Positions 1-12,671 of a stretch of 64,000 bases of DNA are shown here, one piece after another. The translations under genes and the position numbers were made by a program. Position 1 is the first letter of the stretch, and each line of letters starts with the position of its first letter. Location of the stretch: positions 4,650,001-4,714,000 of the forward strand of contig CM082581.2 of the NCBI GenBank assembly GCA_040954595.2. Direction: 5' to 3'. The notes beneath the pieces were generated by a model. That model made no database searches and had not been told where the DNA came from. It saw nothing but the letters and a program-made list of their open reading frames with translations. Source of the stretch: Balanoglossus misakiensis (Eukaryota; Hemichordata).

Positions 1-207
1 ATCTTTATACTGGGAAGGGTATCATTCGATACATAAACGATGAGTTTCGATTTACCACCTGTTCTCCATATAAAGAACATTTTGGACCCAAGGTTTAAAG
101 CCGCTAATTTAAACATTACATTTTCCCAAAATCAAATCCTTCCATGTTTATTGTTCCAATATCAGTACCTTTTTGAAATCTGCCGTTTTCAATTTTGCTC
201 GTTTCAG

Positions 208-2379
208 ATTCACTGCTGGGACAAAGCAACGCCAATCGAAGAAACTCTACGCGCAATGGAGGATCTGGTCCGTAGTGGAAAAGTCAGATACCTGGGTGCC
301 AGTAATGTAAAAGGATGGCAGATGCAAAAAATCGTCTACGAATGCAAGAACTGAACTTACTTTTATGTTATCATAATCTTTAGGCATGCACCCATATTAC
401 CAGTCTCCGCCGTTTACACAAATTTGACACGCAAGCAAATCAACCAAATGAGTCTCTTTTCAAAACAACGAAAACATCAGCGTTACTGCGGAGATTGTTG
501 AACCAAAACTACCTCTGTCAATATGCATCAGTAAATAATACAAATGACCACCACACCATGAGGTAACTCGACAGATTAAATTATTTGCCTGAAAACTTGA
601 AGTTGATCACCGTTAAATTTGATGACTTCTTACGCTGTAAATGATTCGACACAATCTCGAATGTAGAAGATATCGGAACGATTTAAAGGAGGTTAATTTT
701 GGTAGAATGCGTTCCCACCACACGTGAATAAATGTTACTAAGATAGATCAGTATATAGTTGGAATTACCACCAATTGATCTGTTAACTACCGGACCTTTC
801 TTCGCCAAACTTAATCAATGAACATGTTGAATTGAATGGAAGATGTACTGTAATTGTCATTGTCAAAGTGGTATGTGCATTTGTTTCCGTAGGCGCAGTA
901 CAGTCTGTTGTGTAGAGGTGTTGAACAGGAAGTGGTTGATGTCTGCAAGAATGAAGGGTGGGCTCTGTTGCCATGGAGTCCGCTTAAAGGGTGAGGTAAT
1001 CATAAACTTTCTGCCGCTAAACAGTGTAAAATACTGGTAATGCCTTCTCAGTACTTTATCAATATCGCGACACTTTAAAATCAATCATTCGGTTCTTTTC
1101 AAACATTTTCTTACTAAACAAATCGGTACAAAGTGGACCACGTTGGTATACAGACTTGATTTGAACTTATTTGGTTGACTGTAGGAGGATCATTTTGTAT
1201 TGGACCCTGGCAGTTTATATGGAAAATTCGAACTCTGGCCGGGGAGTAGAACAACGGAAATGCTCCTCATTAATTTAATAGGCGCATCCACCACTGACAA
1301 TTGAATCTTTTTTTTTCTATTTCCAAAATGGCTGACAGTGGTTGGTTGACGGGCAAAGCCAGGAAAGGTGTGCTGCCACCAAGCGGTAGCCGTATGGCCT
1401 TCGTGGAAGCGGATCGACAGCGCGAATACGATAGTCACCCTAGCTACTCCGCCTTTGGAGAAAATTCACAAGTGGCAAATCTGATAGAATATATGGACAC
1501 GATTGGGAAAGAGAATGGTAAATAATCGCGCACGAGTTCGGTAGAACTATAGCCGATAGGTCCATGCGAGTGAAAGTTTGAAGGTTTCGTGGACATTTCA
1601 CCATCATTTTACCGGATAAAGTTGGGATTTGTCACCGAACTCTCCATTAACTTACGTAAAATTACTGGTTGTTTTGTTTGAGGTGTTTCACAGGTAAATC
1701 TGTCGCTCACGAAGCTCGAGCAAAGACTTCAGAACACTTATGAAACGTGAACATGCCTGAATTCGTTGTAGCTATAGCGTGAGAAATTCAAGTATGGAGT
1801 ATTTTTCGTTTATAAAATTGTGGATTATTTTACATGGTGTTTCCCCAGGTAAATCCATAGCTCAAGTTGCCATTCGCTGGTTGCTACAAAAAGACACAGT
1901 TCCCTCGGTCGTGATTGGAGCAAAGACTTTACAACAATTGGATGACAACATGGGTGCCGCCATTGGCTGGGAACTGACAGATGAACAGGTGGGAAGTTGG
2001 ACGCGTGTGTGAGTGGATGGATGTTGAACTGCAATGGTGTGTCCAGACTACGAATTTGATGTGGCTATCTAAACATGTGACTTAAAGTTGATCAATTTGA
2101 CAGAACATCTGAAATGTTTTCCTACGATAGGTGTTCAAGACAAAAGCTTGTAGGAACCGACGTTTAGATACCAATTAAAAATGCAGGGTGTTTTGCAACG
2201 TTAGGTTACCAGTTGTCTGTGATAGACACATGATTTTGAATAATTGATTTTTAAATCGATTTTTTTAAAAATCACAGATGGAAGAACTCGATACCCTGAG
2301 TGTCACTGAACTACCCTACCCCTATGGTATTATAAACCGGAAGAACGTCGACCGGATCAGAACGTCCTGGTGTAAATGA
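208..2379 (+). CDS. Aldo-keto reductase (YajO-like), 3' exons only; 5' end outside the window
   Basis: This is an NADPH-dependent aldo-keto reductase (TIM-barrel, cytosolic). Exons seen: 208 to about 343, 893-990, 1339-1517, 1849-1988 and 2278-2379 (stop TGA 2377-2379). The first carries IHCWD, whose His fits the catalytic-tetrad His, then [20 protein letters not shown] and GASNV. The second gives AQYSLLCR and ends LLPWSPLKG. The third continues GWLTGK. The fourth has the cofactor-binding signature [12 protein letters not shown]. The last ends with PYPYGIINR, as in this family. Phases of the last four exons join exactly (0, 2, 1, 0). The catalytic Asp, Tyr and Lys would lie upstream of the window. 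Oddity: the exon at 208 runs into an in-frame TGA at 352 with no good GT donor; a GC donor (GCAAGA at 344) is the best candidate, and a short exon expected between 343 and 893 was not found. Family confident; substrate unknown. Confidence 0.88.
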
Positions 2380-2563
2380 TCATCAAAGCGCATCCACCTA
2401 TGGTGTTTCGTAGAACCAGACCATTCGACTTCTGAAGGCAGAAGATATTGCGTGTCTGTGTGACGTCCCGAACAATTTTGTACTCGATTACCCGCGACAG
2501 GGGAGTCTGACGAATGAGTAACACTGTACTTTGCTGTCTTCCTGAATATTTTGTTATTTGCCA

Positions 2564-2569
2564 AATAAA
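2564..2569 (+). terminator. Polyadenylation signal of the aldo-keto reductase gene
   Basis: AATAAA lies about 185 bp after the stop codon at 2377-2379, on the same strand, and is the first such hexamer downstream. It implies a short 3' UTR ending near 2580-2600. Confidence 0.55.
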
Positions 2570-2599
2570 GTCGTTGGACTTCGCCTGTTGAATAACAGT

Positions 2600-3526
2600 A
2601 TAAGTAACATATGGTGTGGCACCCCCTGTCATTTTTCAACTCTGGCTCGAAAACCCCTTGAAGACCGTCCATCTCACTAAATCGGGACTCCATAATGATG
2701 TCAACTTTCAGACTCAATTCTGTCTGGTTAAGGCGTGCTCTCGATACTTCGAATATATCATTATCAACTTTTGCTCGTAGCGAAGGAAAGATTTTTGGAG
2801 ATTTTGTACATGTAGGTTGCATTCCAAAGAGGCCCAGATTTCAGTCTTAGCTGTGCCAATCATATGGATCGGCCGCATGCGTGTTGTCCAGCAGACTGCT
2901 GGGATTGGCCTAAAAAACACGTGTCCATGTTCGTATGCCCAGATTCACAAGTTGGCCCAAGGGTTCGGAGGAATTCACGAATAATCGTCGAAATATAATT
3001 GAATCAGAAAAGACGAGCTTGAACAAATAACTATGGGGAACCAGCAGACTTCGTTGTATTCACGTCCGACGCACAAAACAGACATTTTACTAGACTGTTG
3101 ACAGCCACTGGTGCCGTTTTTGCCATTTTTCGCGAACAAGTCCTACTATTTGTAACTTTTGACCATTTGTTGTTATATGTGACCCACTGGCCTCGTTTTC
3201 GCATCGTCTGCATGACGTCATGTTTTTGAAGGGCGCCCTCTTTAGGAAAAGGCCATATTGGTTAGATAGTTATTCAACTCCTGCATGTTTTGGCAAAAGA
3301 TGTAGGATCAGCAAATGGGATATGAATTGAGCCAGATGATTATGGATGGATCAGAGGACTTCAAAATACATACATTGGTGGATTTGATGAAGTACTCTTT
3401 GTGCTATATGCAAACCATTTGTAATTAAAGGATATCTATAATTGTTTAATTGAAAAATGGATAAATTACAATCTGTTCAATGTAGCAGCCGTCTTACTTT
3501 GTAGAGACTCAGAGAGATTTTATCAG
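2600..3526. other. Intergenic, no gene recognised
   Basis: Lies downstream of the reductase gene. Short open frames occur on both strands, but none has recognisable motifs or splice-consistent neighbours. No repeat structure stood out. Confidence 0.5.
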
Positions 3527-3535
3527 TGCACGTAG

Positions 3536-3949
3536 TAGTCTCGGTTACCCAGACGCCTTTGCTTCTTCCGGTGCTCTCCAGAAAAGGGTCTGGGGAAATG
3601 CTATTGAAAGCTTTGTAAAACAAAATGGCCGATGACCCGGGTCACTGACTCTCGACAATGTGTGATTATTTGTCGTATCTTCATATCAAGAGACCGGTAC
3701 TTGTTGGTTGATGCGAAAGGCAAAAGGCGTCCTCTGTTAGCATTGTTGGAGAAATTATATGAAATATCTTTGGTAGACGATTGTCAAAACTATTGCAGTG
3801 ACCCGGGTCATACAGACAGCTCAGCCAATCAGGCGATGATCAAAATCCTGACATAGGCCATTTTGTTTTACAAAGCTTTCAATAGCATTTCCCCAGACCC
3901 TTTTCTGGAGAGCATCGGAAGAGCAAAGGCGTCTGGGTAACCGAGACTA
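3536..3949. mobile_element. MITE with long terminal inverted repeats and a 9-bp target duplication
   Basis: The element begins TAGTCTCGGTTACCCAGACG and ends with its reverse complement. Arms of about 95 bp (3536-3630 and 3856-3949) match with only a few differences. Inside them a second inverted pair carries the palindrome TGACCCGGGTCA (around 3632-3648 and 3799-3813). The 9-bp sequence TGCACGTAG flanks both ends (3527-3535 and 3950-3958), an intact target-site duplication. A 9-bp duplication suggests a Mutator-like origin; hAT (8 bp) is the alternative. There is no transposase, so it is non-autonomous. The open frame inside the element is not a gene. Confidence 0.9.
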
Positions 3950-3959
3950 TGCACGTAGT

Positions 3960-6170
3960 GATTTCACAGAGAAACATTCAAATGTCAAAACCCTTCTACA
4001 GTATGCCGCTAAATGTCAATCTGAAATGTCACAAGTTCAGCGCAAGTTGGAGAGAAAATCTGAGATAAACAGAACATTGTGTGCCTAGGATAATAAATGA
4101 TGAATCTTAAACATTTATCGTACCAATAATTAATCTTTCGTAAGCCAAAAACTTAAACATTATTTCTGGTCATTGCTTTTATTCAAAGTAGTGTGGCAAT
4201 TAATGCAGTTTTTAATTTATTTTTTTTTCCTTGGGAAGAGCTAGGTGGACAAGGCAGATCATCATCATCATTACTACACAAGTACCTGTTGTTATAGATC
4301 ATATGTGGATCATGTGCACCCTTGACCTTGTTTTGAACTTTATTGCTCTGGCAGCCATCAATGCCACAAATCTGCAAGGCCACTTCTGGTTCTGCATACA
4401 AACTTAATTCCTTTTGTGAAATGTGTATCTAGTAGTTAAGTTCCACCCCTAGCAGCACCTTTGTTGAGTTGAGTTGTGTCCATTTTGCCTTGCCGCACTC
4501 CCCGAGTGTGTTATCGAGCAATGAAATTAGTAGGTAAGTGAAAGTTAGGGAAACCAGTGTTTTTCATACAATATTTAACCAAATTTCACAATGTTAACTC
4601 TAAAACAACTGTTCCCCTTTAATGGTGATGGTCGAAAAATAACATACGTCATGCAACCTTGAATATGCACCAGTTCTGATTGTAAGTTATTATTGATTTC
4701 TATTATTGATCCTGCAATGATATTGATGGTATTTGTTGTTCTGTAGAGTCCTATCAATACTAGTCCTTTTATGAATGAGACAATCTCCTCAATAAAATAC
4801 AAAATTACATCATTTTGAAAAGCGAGTATGATATTGTCTTCTTATCCAAGCACGGAAAGCCAATACGGTAGATCAGTAAACATGACCGCAAAGTCACGTA
4901 AATAGAAATAATTGGATCCTACTCGATACCCTTGAGGGATCTGACAAAAAGGGTCATGACCCCATAAGAAGTAAACAAGGCCAGGTGAAGGGCAAGGAGG
5001 TGTCAAAGCAGCTAAATGTATACTGATACCAGGGTTTCAATCAGTAAAACCGACCCAGTTCTAGGACAATGTTATGCTAATTGATGTGTTTATCTTACAG
5101 CACATTATATTCCAAGGTAGCGGGGTGTCATCTTCACTTGAAACTATAGGTAGCACTGCCCTGCTAGCATTGTCATTGAACTGAGAGAAAATCTTGAATT
5201 AATACAAGTGGTCAGAGCTAGATCATTTATTATATTATTTTTGTTCAAAATAATATGCCTGTTGATTGCATTACCTTTGGCCAAGCAGTGATGTTGCCAC
5301 ACATTTTGCGTATGCGATATATGGTACAGCTTACAGCAACAAACAGTGTAAACATGTGACTGTTTGTTTCAAATTGTGGCATATGCAACATAGACAAAAG
5401 CTGTGGTAATAAGCGAGGTTATTAATGGTTAATTGGATATTAAACATCTTTGGGAAATTAGCATGTTTTGCAGAAAATGCATGTCAAGCGATACATGATG
5501 TCATTACTTTTTATGCCACGTCCAATAAAATGCCAAGATTTTCACATGTGTTCTTTTCCCACAGCTTGTTCCAAAAATTCACCATGGGGCTAGAGTTAAA
5601 ATATAAATCCTGGCCAATCAGACAGCTTAAATTGATTAAAGACTGCTATAAAAGTGCGATGGTGGTAGTGTGGTAGAAAAAGCAAACCAGGACAATAAGA
5701 AAAAATGTAAAGTTTTCAAAAGGAACAAAGCAAAAATGTGATAGAATGTATATATTTTACGAAGAGTGATTGGCCCATTCACAAACACATCACAAACAAA
5801 AGCATGTAAACATAAAAAAATTACTATTCAAAGTATTATAAAAGCAATAATGATATGTTAATTAAAGCAATTATAAGGAAAAGTCGCAAACAGGCCAGTA
5901 CAATGTCTTTCCCATTATATAATTAAATTCTTTAAGATACAATTTTTGATTGAAACTGGCAATGACTAAAATTACCTAAAAGTAATTTTGAAACAGTAAT
6001 GAATACTTTTTCTGATTAAAATAAATCAATATTTCACTGTACTTATTAAACTGAAAATACTCTTGAATTTTATTGGGTTTTATTTGGCAGTTACACAAAT
6101 TTATAATCTTGGACCTGGTTAGGGGAACTGAATTTCAACTTGAATTAGAGTCTGTGTCTCTATTTTTACG

Positions 6171-6203
<33 letters not shown>

Positions 6204-9200
6204 AGACATACACACACATGCACACACACACTAACACACAAAAAGGAAATTACTCGTGAAATTTATAAAATATTGTTTTGCAAACAATTAAATCTTCGTA
6301 ATCTTCAGCAATTCATACTTGCTGTCTGCTCGATTTTATATTTTATAGTTCATCAGTGAACATTTTCTTAAAACAATTAACATTTACTTGTAAAAAAAAT
6401 AGCTTTACTTGTTTCCAAATAATGAAATGAAGAACTCTCACATGACCTTATTGTAGATTTTTGGAATAAGGATGTAATCATCTGATTTTCTTGAGAAAAC
6501 GCACATTATCGTTGTCCCTAAGGTGAGATGAAAGCATCACCATTTGTGGGCAGCGAATGACCTCTGAACTGTTGAAAGCTCATACAGAAAATGTAAGATT
6601 TTGCACATACATATTGTTTTACAGGTCATCTTTTATCAAAAGCAAAGGATAAACGGACTGTTTTTTTTTCTTCAATTCTGTGAATGCACGAGGTACCTAT
6701 TCTGTGACCTTGGCAAATAAGACACATGAGAAATTCTGATGGCCAGAATTTTAATGTCATTAATTTTTAATTTTATTCCCCCAAAATTATGAGGAAAAAT
6801 TTAGATAAACAAGATTTTGAAATCTAAATTTTATTGAATGATTTGACTGTTAAAAAATAAGAATTTGGCAATTAATAAATTCGAAAAAAAAATATCTTAT
6901 TTTGCTATGTATTAGAATATATCACTAAAGTGTGGGTAAATTGCATGTTGAAATCAAAAGAAAGAAATGACATTGGTAAAAGACGTGATATATTTATTTT
7001 CCCAAGTAAAATTTGACCTGCAAATCTGTGTTTGTATATCTGAGATGTTCCAAGGTGCATATGCATACTATTAGCATATCAATGTCATAGTGACCTTGAC
7101 ATCTGACCTAGTTCTGTAGGAAGGCCTTGTTCTATTGTAGTGGTTGAGGGAAGCAAGTGCTAAGAATTCACAGATTTTCCCTGCATTCTTTCCAAATATA
7201 TACCTTGATTCTCATGTCTTTTTAATCTTCATTCATCTTAAATTTTCATTTTTTATCATCAATTCAACTAGAACACATAGCATGCTTGTAGCACGGTGGA
7301 GATTTTGAAATAAATTTAAGGTGCAAAATATAGTGAGCTGTGTATATAATGCAAGGTTATAGATGGCAACCTAATTTTATATAAAATAGCTGTGACTAAC
7401 AATCACACATGCATTTCATTCGTTGCGTTTTAAACACACCCCTGACAGAAGACAATCTATCCTTCAGTAAATGAACAATGCAAATTGTGTTTTTTTCTTA
7501 GTAATTGATTTTATTAGAAAATCCCTCTAAAATCTGCACCAAAAATCCTCAAAATTGGAAAATAATTTTGCTGTGTATTCGTAATCTCGTGAGTTTTGTG
7601 AAAAAAATGCAGAAATGAGATACGGTCGAGTGTGCAGTTTGCAAAATAGGTCACATTAAATGCAGACGTTGGAATCAGTGGCTTGACAGAAGAAGCCGTA
7701 TACACTGCCTGATTGACTGGGATATTTTTAGCCGAACGCCCACCAGTTCTCACCTTAATTTACGAAAGCAGAGCGGTTCATCTGAAAGTGTGCTTTAAAC
7801 GCGCAACATACTTCTCTCACAGTGACCTGCTTTCCCCGTTTCTCACAATCATTGATTTTTGTTCTATTTGTTATACCGGTCTTTGTAGTAAACAACTTCA
7901 GTCTGCGTGCACACTAGCTAGCTCTATTTCTAAGTGCAAGCAATTTCTGTTTTTTTTTCTCTCTCTCTCTCTCTTGTGACGAGTTATTTTTTCAGTCTCA
8001 GTAGCCTCGGGTTTCGAAGTGCATTTCTGTATAAACTGTATATTGACAGCATTTGAATTCTTGGAATCAGTACAGTGGTTTCCAGGTATCCATTGAATAT
8101 AACTGCTTAATTACATTCTATTTTCTTTGCACTGATTTTTTGCAGGAATTTCCAATTCTCTGCTTGGTTACCTTTAAACATCAATTAACCTGGCAAAAAA
8201 ATGCATGAATTTTTATTTCATTTGTAATTTTGTTGTATGATCTCAAAAATAAATAAATAAATACTCACTGACTCACTCCCTCCATCCCTCCAATCAAGGG
8301 AATGTCCACTGTACAGGTCATTTGATTTCTGGGGGTTGGATTGGGGATTTTTGGAGAAAAGTTAATGTAACAGTGACTGAACTGTACCTGTATAGTTTAG
8401 GTATTTTGTTATTTTGTGTTTTAAAGAGACAATCACATTATTGTCTGAGAACATGGTATGGATTTTCTCTTGCACACACCTGCTAAGACTTCATTGTCAC
8501 TCGAACTGAGAAAAACAAGTTGGGAATAGCCAACTGACAACAAATCAGTTGAGACAGGATGACTAATTTATTCCCAATTTTGCATACTGGTCGATCGCTA
8601 TGACCACGAACAGGTCATTTTGCTGTCACCTAATGAATGTATGTATGTAAAATAAATAGGACTGTTAAGGTGGTACTGATGGATACAAATAGGTATTATG
8701 GTTGCAAGCAATTAAAAAGCTAAAGTTTTGTTTATACAAGTCATGTGTCACAAATGTAGTTTATATTTTTTCCTAAAGCTGTGCACCAAATTTTCCTGGA
8801 GTTCTTTGTTCTCTATGTGGCTGAAAATGATTGACAGTTTTTGTTGTGTGAAAGGCCATTTTCTGATGATGTCCAATATTCTGCTTGTCAACATAGCCTT
8901 ATGTGTGAGTAACTGACTGTCACTGTTAATGAATTCACATCAGGAATTACATTATATCAGTGCAACAGTGCCACAAATATAGTCTCATGATTGGATTAGA
9001 ACCTGTTATAATTTGCATGAGTGACCGTATCCCTTTAATTGCCTCACTATCTGTTGATAATTTTAGTATCAACTGTGGTTTTCTCATGTTGAACACTCCC
9101 GATGTGTAACCTATGTCATCGCACTTTGAGATTAAAAAGGGCTGTTTTGGTTGAAAAGGTCACACCAAGCAGATAAACTGCATTTTACAGGTGCAGTAAA

Positions 9201-9576
9201 ACAACATAAGCTATACACAAGGCTGGTTCTTCTGTGTTTACAAATAAACATTACGGACAATTTCTTTCTTAAGGTAATGCATACCTCGGGGACATACATT
9301 GTATTTCCAGACAAATGACAGTCCTCCAAAACTTTCACTTTCTATTTTTAGTTATAAGAGAGAACAATCTAAAGTTGTAATGCCTTACGGCCAAAATATT
9401 AGAAAGAGTTTAAGACTTTGGTTTTTCAGGATGTATTCCCCTTTAGGCTCTATATATGAAACAAACCAGTGTTTTGAAAACTCGATTCTCAAATAGGAAA
9501 ATTGAACATTCGGCAGCAATGCCACAGGTTTTTTGACCTGTACAGCGATATAAACTGTAATAGTTTGTGTAACCAC
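3960..9576. other. AT-rich intergenic stretch, no gene recognised
   Basis: Many short open frames occur on both strands, none with recognisable domains or long enough to exceed chance in AT-rich DNA. It contains a CT/CA microsatellite near 6171-6240, a short CT tract near 7960 and a few GAAT/AAAT-type short repeats. It could hold non-coding exons or a long 3' UTR, which cannot be judged from sequence alone. Confidence 0.45.
6171..6240. repeat. (CT)n then (CA)n compound microsatellite
   Basis: A run of CT dinucleotides with one CTTT interruption (about 6171-6203) is followed by an imperfect CA run (about 6207-6240). Confidence 0.9.
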
Positions 9577-9580
9577 TTAA

Positions 9581-9748
9581 AGGTATACAGTGAGTCACTC
9601 ACCTCCAATTTACATATGACCATATATGGCGGAAATGGCATATGGTGGCACTCTTTTTTTTCGCGTGTGCCAGCCACTGAAAATCTGTGATTGGCTAGAT
9701 CTCAATTTGCCATGGTAATTTTCCATGGGTGACCGTATACATGTACCT
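9581..9748. mobile_element. TTAA-flanked MITE, family A, copy 1
   Basis: Flanked by TTAA at 9577-9580 and 9749-9752. The terminal repeats are variants of AGGTATACGGTCACCT; here the left one has an insertion (GTATACAGTGAGTCAC) and the right one has an extra ATGTAC. The body shares with copies at 12489 and 17761 the blocks CACCTCCAAT, TTTTTTTCGCGTGTGCCA, CACTGAAAATCTGTGATTGG and GCCATGGTAA. A TTAA duplication is typical of piggyBac and Kolobok transposons. No coding capacity. Confidence 0.88.
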
Positions 9749-9759
9749 TTAAGGGTGTA

Positions 9760-9861
9760 CCTTTCAACCCCCCCCCCCCCCCCCCCCCAGTTCCGTCTTT
9801 AGAGGTCCAACCTCACCATTGAAAACAATAGCTTTTGGACTGAACCATGGTGGTGAAAGGG
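9760..9861. mobile_element. TTAA-type MITE, family B, copy 1 (decayed left end, expanded C tract)
   Basis: It matches family B copies at 18662 and 23840: CAGTTCC near the left end, AGAGGTCCAACCTCACCATT in the middle and GGACTGAACCATGGTGG then GTGAAAGGG at the right. The left end is degraded and holds a run of 21 C at 9768-9788, where the 23840 copy has only five. It abuts family A copy 1. Confidence 0.75.
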
Positions 9862-9926
9862 TAAATGCACATTAAAGTGAAACTTGATATGTTGATGAAA
9901 AGGTTACTTGTAGAAATGTGGCTACT

Positions 9927-9941
9927 GGGGGGGGGGGGGGG
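9927..9941. repeat. G15 homopolymer
   Basis: An uninterrupted run of 15 G on the + strand. It could form a G-quadruplex and is also an assembly-risk site. Confidence 0.9.
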
Positions 9942-10278
9942 CTTCAGATAGAAACACAAACAGACGAAATAACGTTGATTACATTTATAATAATTTAATT
10001 ACTTGTGGATGGTATACATTTGTAAAACAAAGTACAAAGATCAAGTTCTGTACTTAATATCAAAGTTATCAAATGGTAAAATAGTTTCAACTGGTTTTAT
10101 ACAAATTACAATTTTTTGTTTGAAAATGATGGCTTGTGCCGTTCATTGCCACTTTTAATAGTGTCTGCAATTGGCATCAATCCGTTTAAAAGCAGTTATT
10201 CCCACATCTCTGTACTGATAGCCTATCTCAGGACATATAGCAGCACACCCACATCTGGACAAAGTGTTGTGTATTGCT

Positions 10279-10447
10279 CAGGCAAAGTAGGCATTCTTTT
10301 CTGGGAAACAAACAAATAAACAAACAAATTCTTGTGTCAGCTGCTCGATCGCGCGAATTAGCGGCTTAATTCAAGACACTGCATTGTTGTTTGTTTGTTT
10401 GTTTCTTTATTTGTTTGTTTCCCCGAAAAGAATGCCTACCTCGCCTG
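10279..10447. mobile_element. hAT-like MITE with inverted repeats of about 50 bp
   Basis: The left arm begins CAGGCAAAGTAGGCATTC and continues into an AAAC-rich stretch. The right arm ends with the complement of CAGGCGAGGTAGGCATTC preceded by a GTTT-rich stretch, so arms of about 50 bp pair. TGTGTATTG occurs on both sides (10268-10276 and 10448-10456), consistent with an 8-9 bp target duplication, although two extra bases (CT) separate it from the left terminus. The CAGG terminus and 8-bp-class duplication fit the hAT superfamily. Confidence 0.72.
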
Positions 10448-10459
10448 TGTGTATTGTCG

Positions 10460-12480
10460 TTGCTGTAGAAATTTCAATTCATAAACTTTCACCGGTGCTT
10501 TCTCACTAATTCTTTTTTCATGATTTTACTTCAGCTGCCGAGTGTAGCTTCCACAGTTTTACATTTGAGATTGAATAACATCGCACAACATGCCAGAATT
10601 GATCTAGAAGTGGATTTTGTTCCCGCGCTGTTTTCAGAGACATTGCTTTTTCTTCGTTCATCCAGATTGCCACGAGACACGACAAAGATTGTAAAAACGC
10701 TAAACTTATCATTATGTATCTTTCATTTGCTTTCCGAGTGACCCGACTGGTGTTACATTCAGTACCTATATGCAAACACTGCATGATTTCAATGCATGTA
10801 CCGATTAAATAAAAATTCTAGGAAGATCTCCACATGTTTCATCAGAGTATATGTCAAAGCTTTGTCTTACATTTTGATGATTTAAGTATCAGGAAAAGGA
10901 TCGTAGCACTTTTGGCAGAAGAAAAAAATGCATATGAATAAAAAATATGAGACAAAGAAAAAAACTCTTGTATCACTATCAGACTTTTTTTAGTTTCATT
11001 TCATGGTACTTTCTTCTCACATTACCTCTAAGTGATTTCTACTCCTTCTGTAGGACTTTGTTTATTGTAATACTAGTGACAGACTGATTTATATCAATTG
11101 AACTCTACAATATTTTACCTGGATATAATTTGCACTGGAGTGACATCAAAACGATTTATGCTGAGCATTCTTTTCGAGTATTTAAAAACAAAAGTTTTAC
11201 TGTTTTACTTCATTTTTTTGTTATAGTCCTCTTTACAAATTGGTTAATTTACATGTATGCAAATATCGTCAGTATGGAATTATGAATGTATACATGGGAC
11301 TGCCATATCCCCCAGTACACAGGACATTTCTTATATGCGAGGATTGGACGAAAAGTCTCAATGGACAAGTTGATGAACTCTGTATTAGCAGATTGAGTGA
11401 AACAGAAAAATTAGATTTTGCTTGATATGGTAAACTGCAAACCAGTGTATGGACAAATAGTGCTGCAGAACACATCCCGAGATAGGCTACCAATAAAACA
11501 GCTGAAATCAGTTTGTGAACTCTCACTTACTAGCAGTCTGCTGGTAATGACAGTTCTGTGCAAACTGTTTAACCATGTCATTAAACTAGGCTAGCTCAGT
11601 ATAGAAATATACCATCACAATCACCGATGCAATGGGTTTTAAATACACCCTTTAGCCTGTACGACTGGTTCCAACCAAACATAGCAACAAACCCCTTCCT
11701 GTAATGTACTCTGTAATTTTCTTCGGTTAAAAAAACATGCAAAAAATTATTTCAGATTGTAATCATGACTTCCTCAATGCAGTCACTTGTTTAAATAAAG
11801 AAACATTTCTAGTTAAATTGAACAGCTCATCATTGCACCTTTGCTGGTCCCTCCCACCATGCTTCTGTTATCAAAAGATTGATTTGCCTTCATTTAAATG
11901 GACATTACACACCAAACTTGCATGTCAACCATTCTCGGTATCATGCAGTAGGCACTGCCAAGCAGAGGGTGGGTGGGGGAAAAGGTTACATGATTTGCAG
12001 TACTGTCAAATTACTAGTTGACGAAAAACGTCTCACAATGAAGTCTGATTCTAGACTTGGTCCTGTCTTGTAAAATGGCAAAAACTAGCTCTGCAGACCC
12101 CTCTTTTGCTCCTTTCAAGAGAAATGTTCATGTTTTTTGATATCAACAAACATACTATTATTTGAACTGCATATTGAAAGTCAAAACAATTTGCGATTTT
12201 CATCATGTCTGCCTTCAACGTACACTGGGATGTCCTTGTGACCAGAAAAGCTTTGTTTTTTTTCGAATAAAACTCACAGGTTTTATATCCCAAACTTGTA
12301 CAACACATGAAACAGTTCGACCCCCAAAACAGTCTGCAGAGAACTAGTTTTCAGCCAAGTCATACCTCCAAGCTTACACAGTAGGCAAGTATACACTTTG
12401 TCTACACAAATCACATATCTGGTTCTCTAAAATTTATAGTTTTTTTCTTGAGTTGCAATAAAATGTGCATATTGCCAGTT
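10460..12480. other. Intergenic, no gene recognised
   Basis: AT-rich with scattered open frames of under 100 codons and no recognisable protein motif or paired splice-site chain on either strand. Confidence 0.45.
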
Positions 12481-12488
12481 ATGATTAA

Positions 12489-12666
12489 AGGTACACGGTC
12501 ACCTCCAATATACATACGCCCATATATGGCAGAATTTGAGTATTCTAAAGAACATATGGTGGCGCTCTTTTTTTTCGCGTGTGCCACTCACTGAAAATCT
12601 GTGATTGGCTAGATCTCAGTTTGCCATGGTAACTGTATATATATTTGCATAGGTGACCGTATACCT
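12489..12666. mobile_element. TTAA-flanked MITE, family A, copy 2
   Basis: Flanked by TTAA at 12485-12488 and 12667-12670. Left terminus AGGTACACGGTCACCT, right terminus the complement of AGGTATACGGTCACCT. It contains a perfect CCATATATGG at 12520-12529, an inverted CCAAT (GATTGG) and TTGCCATGGTAAC at 12621-12633. Confidence 0.9.
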
Positions 12667-12671
12667 TTAAA

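Noticed and set aside
2322-2822. Minus-strand open frame of 166 codons
   Set aside because: It overlaps the last exon and 3' UTR of the aldo-keto reductase on the other strand, shows no motif and has no supporting splice context.
3632-3856. Open frame of 74 codons
   Set aside because: Lies entirely between the arms of the 3536-3949 MITE; no transposase similarity.
4183-4401. Minus-strand open frame with several Cys residues (CGIDGCQ)
   Set aside because: Looked briefly like a small Cys-rich or transposase-related fragment, but no zinc-binding pattern or similarity could be supported.
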